From positions 124,001 to 188,000 of the forward strand of contig NZ_AXAS01000001.1 in NCBI RefSeq assembly GCF_000472925.1: a stretch of DNA of 64,000 nt, given 5' to 3'. This DNA is from Bradyrhizobium sp. Ec3.3 (GTDB taxonomy: Bacteria; Pseudomonadota; Alphaproteobacteria; Rhizobiales; Xanthobacteraceae). The position numbers and the translations under genes are program-made. Shown piece after piece: positions 33,721 to 42,347 of this stretch (the stretch's first letter is position 1; every line of letters starts with the position of its first letter). The notes below the pieces were generated by a model, which was not told the DNA's origin, ran no database searches, and saw only the letters and a list, made by a program, of their open reading frames with translations.

Positions 33721-35942
33721 TCGCTCGACACCAGCTCGACATATTCGCCACCTTCGGCCAGCAGCTCCTGATGCGTTCCCCGCTGCACGACCCGCCCGCT
33801 GCTCATCACGAGGATCTCGTCGCAATCGCGAATCGTGCTGAGCCGGTGCGCAACAATGATGCAGGTGCAGCCCCGGCGCCGGAGATTATCGTCGATCGCC
33901 TTCTCGACGATCGGGTCCAGCGCCGAGGTTGCCTCGTCGAGGACGACGACGGAAGGATTGCCCGCCAGCGCCCGCGCGATCTCGAGCCGCTGCCGCTGGC
34001 CGCCGCTGAAATTCCTGCCGTCCTCGGCCACATGGCAATCGTAGTTGCCGGCGCGGACGGCAATCTCCCCGTGGATCAGCGCGTCCTTGAGCGCCCGCGA
34101 CACGCTGGCTTCCAGCACGGTGTCGTCCCAGAGCGTAAGGTTGTCGCGCGCCGTGCCTTCGAACAGAAGGATTTCCTGATCAATATAGGCGACCGAGTTG
34201 GTGAAGATTTCCTGGGGGATCTCGACCATCGACCAGCCGTCGATGCGGATGTCGCCGGACCACGGGCGGTAGAGTCCGGCGACGAGCCGTCCAACGGTGG
34301 ATTTGCCACTGCCAGACGATCCGACCAGGGCCACGCGGCGGCCCGGTTCGACGATCAGCGAAAAATCCTCGATCAGCGGCGGCTCGAGCGCCGAATAGCC
34401 GAACGAGATGTCCTTCAATTCGACCCGGCCCGACAGTTTCGCCGGTAGCATTGCCGGCGCGCGTTCGATTCCCACCAGGGGACGGGCGGGATAGTTGAAG
34501 ACGTCCTCGATCCGGAACAGGTTGCCCTTGATGGCCAGGAAGGCTGTGGTCTGCTGCACGAGCGCGTTGATCGGCTCGACCAGGCTGGTGAGCAGCGCCT
34601 GCAAAGCGACGAGGCCGCCGATCGTCAATGCACCATCGACGATCCGTAAGCCGCCCAACCCAAGCACCATCGCGGTCGTCAATCCGGTCAGAAAGATCGG
34701 GCAGGTGTCGAGGAAGGTGGAGTAGACGCCGAGATCACGCTCGGCGTTCAGGACTTTGGCCTGAAACCCTGCCCAGCGCGCAAAGGCGTCGTCCTCCAGA
34801 CCACCGGCCTTGATGGTTTCGATCGTGCGGATGATTTCGATGGTGCTTCCATTCAGCTTGGCACGCTCGATTGACAGTTTGCGGTTGAGGTCCTCGCGCT
34901 GGCGCGCGACCAGCCTGAGGACGATGACATTGAGGAGAGCCATGGCGATGCTGATCGCGGCCAGCAAAGCATCGTAGCACGCCATCGTAACGGCGATGAA
35001 GATGACCGAGATCAGGTTCAGTGCATTGGCAGCCACCCCGTTCGAAAGCAGCTGGGCGATCTGTTCGCTGGCGGCGATGCGGTTGGCGAGGTCGCCCGAG
35101 TGCCGCTGGGTGAAGAACTCCATCGGAAGGGTCAGGACGTGCCATAATAGCTGGCTGACCATCGTCACCGTCAGCTTGGTCTGGATGCGCAGAAGCAGCG
35201 ACTGTTGAAACGCCGTGATCAGCGCGCGCGCCAGGGCTGTGATCGCCATTCCGATCAGCAAAGGCGTGAACCAGCCCTCGACATGCTTGATCAGGACGTC
35301 ATCGATGAAGATCTTTGCAAATGCCGGAACCAGGATGGTGGGCACTACGAGCGCCATGCTGAGCGCAACCAGCAACAGCGCCGCCGCAGCCGAATTCGAC
35401 AGTCGCCGCAGCAGCAGCGGAAAGAAATCGGGCTCGCGCCCGCCCGGCTTGAAGTCGGGTCCCGGCTCCATCGCCAGCACGACACCGGTGAAGGAGGAGT
35501 CAAACTCGTCGTGACCGACCTTGCGGCGCCCGGTCGAGGGATCGTTGATATAGGCGTAGTTCGCGTCCAGCCGCTCCAGGACCACGAAGTGGTTGAAGTT
35601 CCAATGAACGATCGATGGCATCGGAAGCTCATGGAGCGTCGCCGGCTCCTTCCTGAACCCTTTCGCCGTCAGTCCGAACTGCCGCGCAGCCTTCAGCACG
35701 TTGCTGGCCTTGCTGCCGTCCCGGGACACGCCGCATGCCTCGCGCAGCTTTTCCAGCGGCACCCACTGACCGTGATAGGCGAGGACCATCGCGAGCGAGG
35801 CGGCGCCGCATTCCAGTGCTTCCATCTGGAACACCGTGGGCGTGACCCAGCGCCGCCGCCCCGGCAACGGGAGACGCCCGATCCAGTTGCCGAGACGATC
35901 GAGGAGCGGCGGCCGGGCGTCGGTTTGGCGCGATGGGATCAT
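33717..35942 (-). CDS. NHLM-type bacteriocin ABC transporter with C39 peptidase domain
   Basis: A 741-residue peptidase-exporter. The N-terminal C39 domain has an intact catalytic triad: C45 in ALECGAASLAM, H118 in WNFNHFVVL and D134 in INDPSTG. Membrane segments start near 200 and the ATPase domain has GSSGSGKST, FSGGQRQRLEIARAL and [12 protein letters not shown]. It should cut leaders after GG and export the core. It lies 12 bp after the HlyD gene and overlaps the next exporter by four bases. The double-glycine peptides at 28617 and 29889 are the obvious substrates. Confidence 0.9.
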   Translation of the reverse strand: MIPSRQTDARPPLLDRLGNWIGRLPLPGRRRWVTPTVFQMEALECGAASLAMVLAYHGQWVPLEKLREACGVSRDGSKASNVLKAARQFGLTAKGFRKEPATLHELPMPSIVHWNFNHFVVLERLDANYAYINDPSTGRRKVGHDEFDSSFTGVVLAMEPGPDFKPGGREPDFFPLLLRRLSNSAAAALLLVALSMALVVPTILVPAFAKIFIDDVLIKHVEGWFTPLLIGMAITALARALITAFQQSLLLRIQTKLTVTMVSQLLWHVLTLPMEFFTQRHSGDLANRIAASEQIAQLLSNGVAANALNLISVIFIAVTMACYDALLAAISIAMALLNVIVLRLVARQREDLNRKLSIERAKLNGSTIEIIRTIETIKAGGLEDDAFARWAGFQAKVLNAERDLGVYSTFLDTCPIFLTGLTTAMVLGLGGLRIVDGALTIGGLVALQALLTSLVEPINALVQQTTAFLAIKGNLFRIEDVFNYPARPLVGIERAPAMLPAKLSGRVELKDISFGYSALEPPLIEDFSLIVEPGRRVALVGSSGSGKSTVGRLVAGLYRPWSGDIRIDGWSMVEIPQEIFTNSVAYIDQEILLFEGTARDNLTLWDDTVLEASVSRALKDALIHGEIAVRAGNYDCHVAEDGRNFSGGQRQRLEIARALAGNPSVVVLDEATSALDPIVEKAIDDNLRRRGCTCIIVAHRLSTIRDCDEILVMSSGRVVQRGTHQELLAEGGEYVELVSSE

Positions 35943-35954
35943 GCACTGCCGATC

Positions 35955-37223
35955 CTAGCCGCCGATTCCGCTCAGCCGCTTCATCAACGGGATCACCAGA
36001 TCGATCGGCGGCTGCTCGCGCGTCGTGACTTCGGCGCGCGTCAACGTACCGCTCGAGAGCAGGATCGGTGGCCCCTTGCCGGACGTCCAGCGATAGCTGC
36101 TGAAGGTTGAAGGATCGCGCTCCAGGGCCACCTTCGCCGCATAGGGTGCCCCGTCCTGCGAGAAGCGTTTGACAAGGGCGTCGTTGTGAAGGTCCGCCAG
36201 CATGCCCTGGGGCGTCACCGGGAAGTCCGAGACGGCCACCACACTACCGACAATCGCGCCGTATTCTTCCCGCTTGATCGTCGTCGGTTCGACACGAACC
36301 TCCATGCCGGGCCTGATGGTCTTACCGCGATCCGGCGGCATGTAGATAGTCGCCTCCAACCTTTGCCCCGCGGTCTCGATCTCGATAATGGGCGTCCCCA
36401 GGGCGAGCACGGCGCCGCCGGACACTTTGACCTCGACGACACGACCGTCTGCGGGACTGACAATCCGCGACCCTCGCTCGAGCTCGGCCGCAAGCTGCTC
36501 AACCGACCGCTTCGCATCATTGACCCTGAATTCCGAAAGCAACCGATCACGCTCGCGTTGGCTGCGCAAATCCAGCCGCTGCGCATTGAGCTTGAGAATG
36601 TCGTTGTTGGCGTCGGTAATGCGCTCCCGCGCATTGTTGAGCTCGACGCGGCGGTCCTCGAGATATTTGCGCGTCACGATTCCGCTTGCCGCCGCCGGCT
36701 CGAGCTTGCCCACCTCGTCCGTGAGATAGGCGGTGCGCTTCTCGGCGGCCGCAATCACGTTGGCCAGACCCGCTTCCTGAGCCGCATAGTTGGCAAGCTT
36801 GGCATCGATCTCCCGCGAGATCGCGCCGGTGAGCTCGGCATGTTCGCGCTCGCGCTCGCGCAGAACATCCCTCGCCTGCTCGAGCCGCTGCTCGGTCTCG
36901 GTCTGCGCGACGTGGGCGATCACCTGATCACGACGGACCTCGTCGCCGATGCCGACGTCGAGCGAGGCCAGCTTTCCGCTCACGGCGGACACGGCGTCGA
37001 CCAGGCGACCGCCACTGCTTAGCAAAATGCCATCGCCGGATACGCGCGTTGGAATGCGCCCCAGCACACTCCAGGCCAATAGCACGGCAAGACCCAGCGC
37101 CAGCGTCGCGGCGGCCAACCAGTCAAACGGGCGGGTAACGCCGACAACATGGTCGAGCTGCTCGGGATTCGAAAGCCGCTCGATGGCCGCTTCACGAAAG
37201 ATTCGCTCTGTGCCTCGTTTCAT
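35955..37223 (-). CDS. HlyD-family periplasmic adaptor of NHLM-type exporter
   Basis: A 422-residue membrane fusion protein. One membrane segment lies near residues 38-60, followed by a biotinyl-lipoyl strand, a long coiled coil (residues about 115-265, rich in Glu, Arg and Ala) and a beta-barrel part with GRVVEVKVSGGAVLALGTPI. I chose the ATG giving MKRGTERIFREAA; a start six codons earlier is possible. It links the two ABC proteins to an outer-membrane channel, presumably a host TolC, since none is encoded here. Confidence 0.85.
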   Translation of the reverse strand: MKRGTERIFREAAIERLSNPEQLDHVVGVTRPFDWLAAATLALGLAVLLAWSVLGRIPTRVSGDGILLSSGGRLVDAVSAVSGKLASLDVGIGDEVRRDQVIAHVAQTETEQRLEQARDVLREREREHAELTGAISREIDAKLANYAAQEAGLANVIAAAEKRTAYLTDEVGKLEPAAASGIVTRKYLEDRRVELNNARERITDANNDILKLNAQRLDLRSQRERDRLLSEFRVNDAKRSVEQLAAELERGSRIVSPADGRVVEVKVSGGAVLALGTPIIEIETAGQRLEATIYMPPDRGKTIRPGMEVRVEPTTIKREEYGAIVGSVVAVSDFPVTPQGMLADLHNDALVKRFSQDGAPYAAKVALERDPSTFSSYRWTSGKGPPILLSSGTLTRAEVTTREQPPIDLVIPLMKRLSGIGG

Positions 37224-37420
37224 GCAGCCCCCGCAACACACCGGGCCATTCTCGACCAGGCTCGATTTGGCCGGAACGCTTTCGTTTTTTCAAGCAGATA
37301 TTGCTCGCCAGCACAGGCAAAGTTTTGACCGTTCGCTTGCCGCGACACGACTGGATCAAAAGCGTGAACTCCGAACCGGCCGCACGCAGGAGCCACGCAC
37401 GCCTTGCCACGAGACCCCAG

Positions 37421-38152
37421 CTAGATCACAAGGAAGAGTCCAGAAATCAGCAGCAAGCCAAGGATGATGCGTTTGAAGGCTGCTTCGTTGATCCGACCGA
37501 ACAGGACGATCCCTGCAGCCGTTCCGGCAGCCAGGGCGGGCAGAGAAATGCCAAAGTCGATCAAGACCTTTAACGAGAGGCTGTGATGCGAGAGCATGAG
37601 AGCGAGGGCAAATATTTGCATCACCCCGATGTAGGGTTGAACCAGGCCGCGCTGCTGTGTTTTCGGAAGACCATGGATGTCGCACCAGATCACAGGAAGC
37701 GCGCCGGGCATCGCGGTCAAGCCGCCGACCAGCCCGCCGCCAAACCCCACCAGCGCGTTCCTGCTCTGGCTCTCCATTTGACGCAGGTAGGCAGCCGTCG
37801 GCCGCACCAAGGCATATGCCGCGTAAAGCGACACCAGAGCTCCAAATCCCAGCCTGAAAACGCCGGTATCCACATTCTGGAGCAGGTAGATCGCGATCGG
37901 AATGCCCAATAGTCCACCAGCGATGAACACCAGGCTGGTTTTCCATTGCATGCTCTTGCGTAGCGCATAAAGATTGGCCGCTTGCACGGTGATGCTGCAG
38001 GCCATCATCAATGGGACAGCTTCTATGGGCGGAAACACGTGTAGCAGGATGGCGCCCGCGACCGCCGAGAAGGCAAACCCGGATAGGCCAGACACAAACG
38101 CGCCAGCAAAAACCGCCGCGCTTAGCACCAAATAAACCGCTATATCCGACAT
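37421..38152 (-). CDS. TSUP-family (TauE/SafE) membrane transporter
   Basis: A 243-residue protein with about eight membrane segments. GAFVSGLSGFAFSAVAGAILL at the N-terminus and GGGLVGGLTAMPGALPVIW in the middle are the two family repeats. Members export sulfite or sulfonates. I chose the ATG giving MSDIAVYLVL because an 18-residue upstream extension is polar. It lies 197 bp upstream of hlyD on the same strand, so it may be co-transcribed, but a role in peptide export is not evident. Confidence 0.8.
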   Translation of the reverse strand: MSDIAVYLVLSAAVFAGAFVSGLSGFAFSAVAGAILLHVFPPIEAVPLMMACSITVQAANLYALRKSMQWKTSLVFIAGGLLGIPIAIYLLQNVDTGVFRLGFGALVSLYAAYALVRPTAAYLRQMESQSRNALVGFGGGLVGGLTAMPGALPVIWCDIHGLPKTQQRGLVQPYIGVMQIFALALMLSHHSLSLKVLIDFGISLPALAAGTAAGIVLFGRINEAAFKRIILGLLLISGLFLVI

Positions 38153-38666
38153 GGCATTGTTTTCTGGAAAATACGTTTTCAACCGGGCGACAAATAACCA
38201 ATCCATCTAGTCGCAGTGGATCGCCATCGCTGCCGTTTCGACCGGGTGGTCACCCGGCGCGTGATGCAGCATGTCTCCCGCGACGACGTGCAAAATGCCG
38301 AAGCCGGCAAGGACAGCGATTGTCCACGTCTTGAGCGGCGGCGGTGGTCGCCGCGCGTGGCAGCTATCGGCATTGCCATATCCAAATTACCTTTCTGTCC
38401 GCGTTCGAAGCGAAGCTGCCCCGTCTTGATAGGCCCTCGTGATGGTGCAGCCCTGCTCCCAGCCGGATTCAAGTTCGGGGGGCTGTCCAAACGCGTTTAG
38501 TTGTGGGGAAAGATATCGCCGGGTCGATTCGCGGACGATACGGCAGATGTCGTATTTCGGCGCTCTCAGGAGGCTGATGTCGAAAGGCCCAACTCGCCGC
38601 AATCGGCGGCGCGGTGCGAGATCAGGGCCGCCTCACAATCTCAACCGTAGCCGCACCTGGGAGCAG
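38153..38666. other. Intergenic region upstream of the export operon
   Basis: About 510 bp between TSUP and the kinase. It contains promoter block site 3 (38509-38557) and, on the - strand at 38207-38335, a protein-like frame of 42 codons (LKTWTIAVLAGFGILHVVAG, ending AMAIHCD) that lacks any ATG, GTG or TTG start and is cut upstream by TAA. That frame may be a decayed small membrane protein. No double-glycine motif is seen. Confidence 0.5.
38509..38557 (-). promoter_or_regulatory. Conserved promoter block with 18-bp dyad, site 3
   Basis: ATACGGCAGATGTCGTAT at 38538-38555, identical to the site 2 dyad, with the same flank toward the export genes (GAATCGACCCGGCGATATCTT on the - strand in place of the peptide-gene version). 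It stands 386 bp upstream of the TSUP start and downstream of the kinase. It probably drives TSUP and the HlyD-ABC operon. Confidence 0.55.
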
Positions 38667-40448
38667 CTACACGTGCTCTTGCCAGCCACTACTGATCGAT
38701 CGCTTGCGATCTACAAAGGCCGCAATGATCGCTTCGTGCAATTGCTCGCCGGTGATCGGCTTGTGAAGAATACGATGACCGCTGGCGGTGGCTTCCTTGA
38801 TGCGCGCCGGCGAGGTATCGCCAGTCACGATGATTGCAGGCAGGGAGCGGCCGATATAGGCGCAAAGAGCCTCGATTGCGTCCTGGCCAGTCGCACCACC
38901 CCCGAGGCGGTAGTCGGCCACGATCAGATCGACCGGCGCATCGCCGGCCGCCATCGCCTCCGCATGAATCTTTTGCACCTCGGCGGCAGATCGGCCGGCA
39001 TAGACCCGATGCCCCTGCAGCGTGAGCAGCTGCACCATGATATCGAGAACATCCTCCTCGTCCTCCACTACCATGACGCTGACGGCGATGTCTGCGGATG
39101 GTGCCCTATGATCGGGCGGGGAAGGCGCTACTGCGCTGGCTAGCGGAACCGTCACGGAAAACATCGAACCGCGGCCGACGACGGAGACCAGCTTCAGCGG
39201 ATGTTGCAGCAGAGCGGCAGTGCGGCGAACGATGGCTAGGCCGAGGCCAAGGCCTTGCGCGCGATCCCTGGCAGGGTTCTGCAACTGCACGAATTCCTCG
39301 AAGATCATCGTTTGCTGATCTGCGGGGATGCCGGGTCCGGTATCCCATATCTGGATCTCCACCGAAGCACCGCGCCTGCGGCAACCGAGCAGAACGCCTC
39401 CGGATCTCGTGTATCGAAAGGCATTCGACAGCAGGTTGCCCAGGACCCGTTTCAGCATCATGGGATCGCTGTCCACCTGGAGACGGCTTTCAACGACACG
39501 CCAGTCAAGGCCGCGATCCTCTGCCTCCGCGCCGAATTCGTTGCTGAGCTGGTTGAAAAGCTGGGACAGGTTCATCGTCTCCCTCGCAACAGTGACGACG
39601 CCGGCATCCAGCCGGGAGATGTCGAGCAGTCCGTTCAGAAGAGCGCTGAGGTTTCCGACGATGGATTTTGCCTTGCCGGCGAGATCGCGCGCATCGCCGG
39701 ATTGGACGACGCCGCGACGACCCAGCGCCGCCAGCGTGGCGATCAGCAGGCTCAAGGCATGAATCGGCTGGCGCAGGTCATGACTGGCGGCAGCAAGGAA
39801 GCGCGTTTTCGCATGATCGGCGGCTTGCGCGCGGTCGCGTTCTTCCTGGAGGTGGCCAACCAGCTCGACATTTTCCAAACGCAATCTGATGGACTCACGC
39901 AGCATACGGTGCGTTGTGCGGCAATAATAGAGATTGATGGTCACAAGCCCCGTGAACAGGACGAGATATGCGCCGGAGCCATCACCTCCAATGATAAAGG
40001 AGCGCACCATGACCGGCAGCACAGTTACGATGATCGAGCCGACGAGAGCCGGCGGAAAGGCCGAGAGCGACGGAACTGTGCCGCAGACCAGACCGGCCAA
40101 TGCAATAATGGTGAATATGAAAGGAACGGGCTGTTCAGGAACGAACCCAACCCAGCCGAGCATTCCCCACAGCAGCCCCGACACGCAGGAAAACCCGGCC
40201 GCGAGCCACGCCCATCGCGACACAGACGCTGGTTCTCGTTTCCGGCTGAAGAACCGGCGCGCCGCCAGGACGCGTATGGCGGTGAGTAGATAAATCGCAC
40301 CGAGCCATCCGACCACCCAATTCGCCGGTACGGTGGTCCTCAGTACGTATGCTGCCGCCAGGGAGATGAGGACGTTGGAAGCCACGACTCCATAGGAATT
40401 GCGATACAGGAGCTCTACGAGCGCTTCACGTATCTTGTCCTCTTGCAT
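38667..40448 (-). CDS. Hybrid sensor histidine kinase with C-terminal receiver
   Basis: A 593-residue kinase. Six hydrophobic segments fill residues 20-175 with little periplasmic loop. A short coiled coil leads to the dimerisation domain with the phospho-acceptor H223 in SHDLRQP. The ATPase domain has NLLSNAFRYT, DTGPGIP and GLGLGLAI. A receiver domain follows with phospho-acceptor D512 in VADYRLGG and K near 564 (HKPI). Membrane-buried sensing suggests a lipophilic or envelope signal. The NarL regulator gene lies 51 bp upstream on the same strand; together they could control the dyad sites. Confidence 0.87.
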   Translation of the reverse strand: MQEDKIREALVELLYRNSYGVVASNVLISLAAAYVLRTTVPANWVVGWLGAIYLLTAIRVLAARRFFSRKREPASVSRWAWLAAGFSCVSGLLWGMLGWVGFVPEQPVPFIFTIIALAGLVCGTVPSLSAFPPALVGSIIVTVLPVMVRSFIIGGDGSGAYLVLFTGLVTINLYYCRTTHRMLRESIRLRLENVELVGHLQEERDRAQAADHAKTRFLAAASHDLRQPIHALSLLIATLAALGRRGVVQSGDARDLAGKAKSIVGNLSALLNGLLDISRLDAGVVTVARETMNLSQLFNQLSNEFGAEAEDRGLDWRVVESRLQVDSDPMMLKRVLGNLLSNAFRYTRSGGVLLGCRRRGASVEIQIWDTGPGIPADQQTMIFEEFVQLQNPARDRAQGLGLGLAIVRRTAALLQHPLKLVSVVGRGSMFSVTVPLASAVAPSPPDHRAPSADIAVSVMVVEDEEDVLDIMVQLLTLQGHRVYAGRSAAEVQKIHAEAMAAGDAPVDLIVADYRLGGGATGQDAIEALCAYIGRSLPAIIVTGDTSPARIKEATASGHRILHKPITGEQLHEAIIAAFVDRKRSISSGWQEHV

Positions 40449-40499
40449 CGAGACCTCTCCAAGCGCCGACAGCGGCTTCCTTTGCGAGTTGCCGTAGCG

Positions 40500-41150
40500 C
40501 TACCCCGCTGGAAGGCCGAGACGAACCGCGTAGGCGGTCAACTCCGCACCACTGTGCAGATCCAGCTTCCGCATGAGATTCTCGCGATGTTTCCGGGCCG
40601 TGAGCAGACTAATGCCGAGACGGCTGGCGATGTCGCGGTTGCTGGCGCCGTGAGGGATCATCGCCAGGATTTGCAGCTCGCGCCTTGTCAGCGTGACCGG
40701 AGATATGTTCGCTGCCGAGGGCTCGGGGATTTCGCTCGGGCCGTCGTGGTGGTCCACCGCAAAGCGAACCTCCTGCGCCACATAGGTGTTGCCTTTCCTG
40801 ACGGCATCGATCGCAGCGACGAGTTCGGACGGATCGCCGCTTTTGGTCAAATACCCGCTCGCGCCCGCGGAAAGAGCCGCTCGAACGGAACGCGGCTCGA
40901 CATTGGCGGTGAGGACAAGAATCCGTAGCTCCGGCCAGGCGGTTCTGAGGTGAGCTATGAATTGAAAGCCGCTCACACCCGGCATGCCGAGATCAAGGAT
41001 GAGAAGATCGGCGGAGTATTCGTTCAGCAGCCGATGAACAGCTTCTGCGTCCGCCGCCTCTCCGCTGATAATCAGCCCGTCCACGGTCGACAGAAGCTGC
41101 TTCAGACCCTCCCGCATAATGGCGTGATCGTCAGCAATGATCGTCCGCAC
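40500..41150 (-). CDS. NarL/FixJ-family response regulator
   Basis: A 216-residue regulator: receiver domain with acidic pair D7/D8 and phospho-acceptor D53 (LILDLGMPG), K near 103, and a LuxR-type helix-turn-helix (residues about 150-210: LTRRELQILAMIPHGASNRDIA). It precedes the hybrid kinase in the same direction. NarL-type dimers bind two-fold symmetric sites, so it is the best local candidate for the ATACGGCA-GA-TGCCGTAT dyad. Confidence 0.88.
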   Translation of the reverse strand: MRTIIADDHAIMREGLKQLLSTVDGLIISGEAADAEAVHRLLNEYSADLLILDLGMPGVSGFQFIAHLRTAWPELRILVLTANVEPRSVRAALSAGASGYLTKSGDPSELVAAIDAVRKGNTYVAQEVRFAVDHHDGPSEIPEPSAANISPVTLTRRELQILAMIPHGASNRDIASRLGISLLTARKHRENLMRKLDLHSGAELTAYAVRLGLPAG

Positions 41151-41164
41151 CGATCCGCACCTTT

Positions 41165-41179
41165 GTTGCCGTCAGCAAC
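41165..41179. promoter_or_regulatory. Dyad upstream of the NarL-type regulator
   Basis: GTTGC and GCAAC flank a 5-bp centre, 15 bp before the regulator start. It differs from the ATACGGCA dyad. Possible operator or part of the 5' untranslated leader. Confidence 0.3.
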
Positions 41180-41829
41180 GGTATTACGGTATCAACCAAC
41201 TTCAATCAAGGATTGGGATCCACAAATCCATTTGCCGGATGTGGTCGCCTAGGCAATTTCGCTGTGGTCGTGCTCCGGTGCGGTGCTCGCGGCTGGCGGC
41301 GAGTGGGCGCTGATCCTGGTCGATCCACCGTCAGATTCTCATCTCTTTTGGTGGCCGACGCTCGCGTTTCGGCTTTCCAAGACCGGGCTCATGACCATTT
41401 CCGGTTGCGTGTACTGTGCGAGGCATGGTTGCCGGATTTCACGACGAAGTGGCGGCGCTGCATCTTCGCAGCACAAGGGCCTGACAATGCGCCATGACGG
41501 CAATGGCTGTGACGCTCGCCACTGCGATCGCGCTGGGGCTACATGCCAGCACACTTGCCGGGGCCGTGGTCTGTGCGTTCGTTTCGGTACGGATCACCGC
41601 CCCTGCTTCCATGCAGCACGTCGCCCTTCGCATCATGGGGGTAGACTGTCCGCTTTGCTCGCCCCGATATCCTATTCTACGACGAGCGGGCAATTGACCT
41701 GTATCATCGGGGCTGCGCTGTATCGAACAGGTCAAGATACAAGAAATCGCACAACAGGCTGGCCGCGCGACGTCCGACCCCATAGGCGTCGCACGAGACG
41801 CGTTTTGTTCTGATGCCGAAAATGAAGAA

Positions 41830-41847
41830 GCCCTGCATCAACAGGGC
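41830..41847 (-). terminator. tRNA-Lys-type terminator
   Basis: GCCCTG and CAGGGC form a 6-bp stem with a 6-nt loop. On the - strand it is followed by TTCTTCATTTT, a reasonable T-rich tail. It lies just downstream of the tRNA-Lys 3' fragment and is probably that tRNA's original terminator. Confidence 0.55.
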
Positions 41848-41854
41848 CTTGAAA

Positions 41855-41905
41855 TGGTGGGCGCACCAGGGCTCGAACCTGGGACCCGCTGATTAAGAGG
41901 CAGCT
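41855..41905 (-). other. 3' fragment of tRNA-Lys(CTT), probable attachment remnant
   Basis: The - strand reads an anticodon loop CTCTTAA (anticodon CTT), an anticodon stem, a perfect T-arm (CCAGG, TTCGAGC, CCTGG), an acceptor strand and encoded CCA. The D-arm and 5' acceptor strand are absent: beyond 41905 the sequence diverges and the direct repeat begins 21 bp later. With the terminator kept, this looks like a tRNA gene split by integration. Confidence 0.72.
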
Positions 41906-41926
41906 ACTGGGCAAGAACAATCAATA

Positions 41927-42143
41927 ATTTCGAGTCTGACCCGGGTTCGACTCCGGCCGGCGATTATGAAGACAAGAACCGCAAGACTGTGCGTGCTGCA
42001 GAGCGCTCGCAAGTTTATTTTTTGCGAGCGCCTCCCGTCCATCATCTTGTCGGTATTCCTGTCGGTATCTGAGGCAATTGACGACTAAAAGTATCGCAAA
42101 TTCAATTTGTTATGCGACTAGTTGATTATCGGCCAGGGCACCA
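41927..42143. repeat. Right 217-bp direct repeat of genomic island
   Basis: Same length and about 95% identical by eye to 27951-28167. The inverted repeat is perfect here (GCGCTCGCAA 42003-42012, TTGCGAGCGC 42022-42031), whereas the left copy has one mismatch. TGTCGGTAT occurs at 42048 and 42060. The two repeats enclose 13.8 kb that contains the whole peptide-export cluster and its two-component system. Confidence 0.75.
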
Positions 42144-42347
42144 CGCTACGCCCTTTCGGGCTTCGCGTGGCGCAGCCATGCGAGACCGAAAGCGCGAAGC
42201 GTGTGCGGCGAAGCCTCTTGGCGAAGACGGACCTGGCGAAGACGGACCGGCTCGCCGTTCTTCTCGCAGTGAAGCGAAGCCCTCCCCTAGCAATCATCTG
42301 GTCCGCCTATATTCTCCTCCGCAGGTCTCCACTCAGCGAGCAGCTTG

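Larger units (their letters stand above)
41151..42347. other. Gene-poor right end of the island
   Basis: About 1.2 kb without a well-supported gene. It contains a dyad near the regulator start, a 67-codon + strand frame at 41494-41697 with a hydrophobic N-terminus but no good ribosome-binding site, a tRNA-Lys 3' fragment with its terminator, the right direct repeat, and a hairpin at 42141-42170 (CCACGC against GCGTGG, GCCC against GGGC). No integrase remains. Confidence 0.5.

Noticed and set aside
28617-37223. Classical NHLP or Nif11 RiPP cluster with modification enzyme
   Set aside because: The exporters match that group but the leaders are short double-glycine types and no modifying enzyme gene could be found between the repeats.
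38387-38602. 71-codon - strand frame across dyad site 3
   Set aside because: It would place the conserved promoter block inside a coding frame, lacks a good start context and shares no feature with the peptide precursors.
41494-41697. 67-codon + strand frame with hydrophobic N-terminus
   Set aside because: No ribosome-binding site and no recognised family; mentioned only in the region note.
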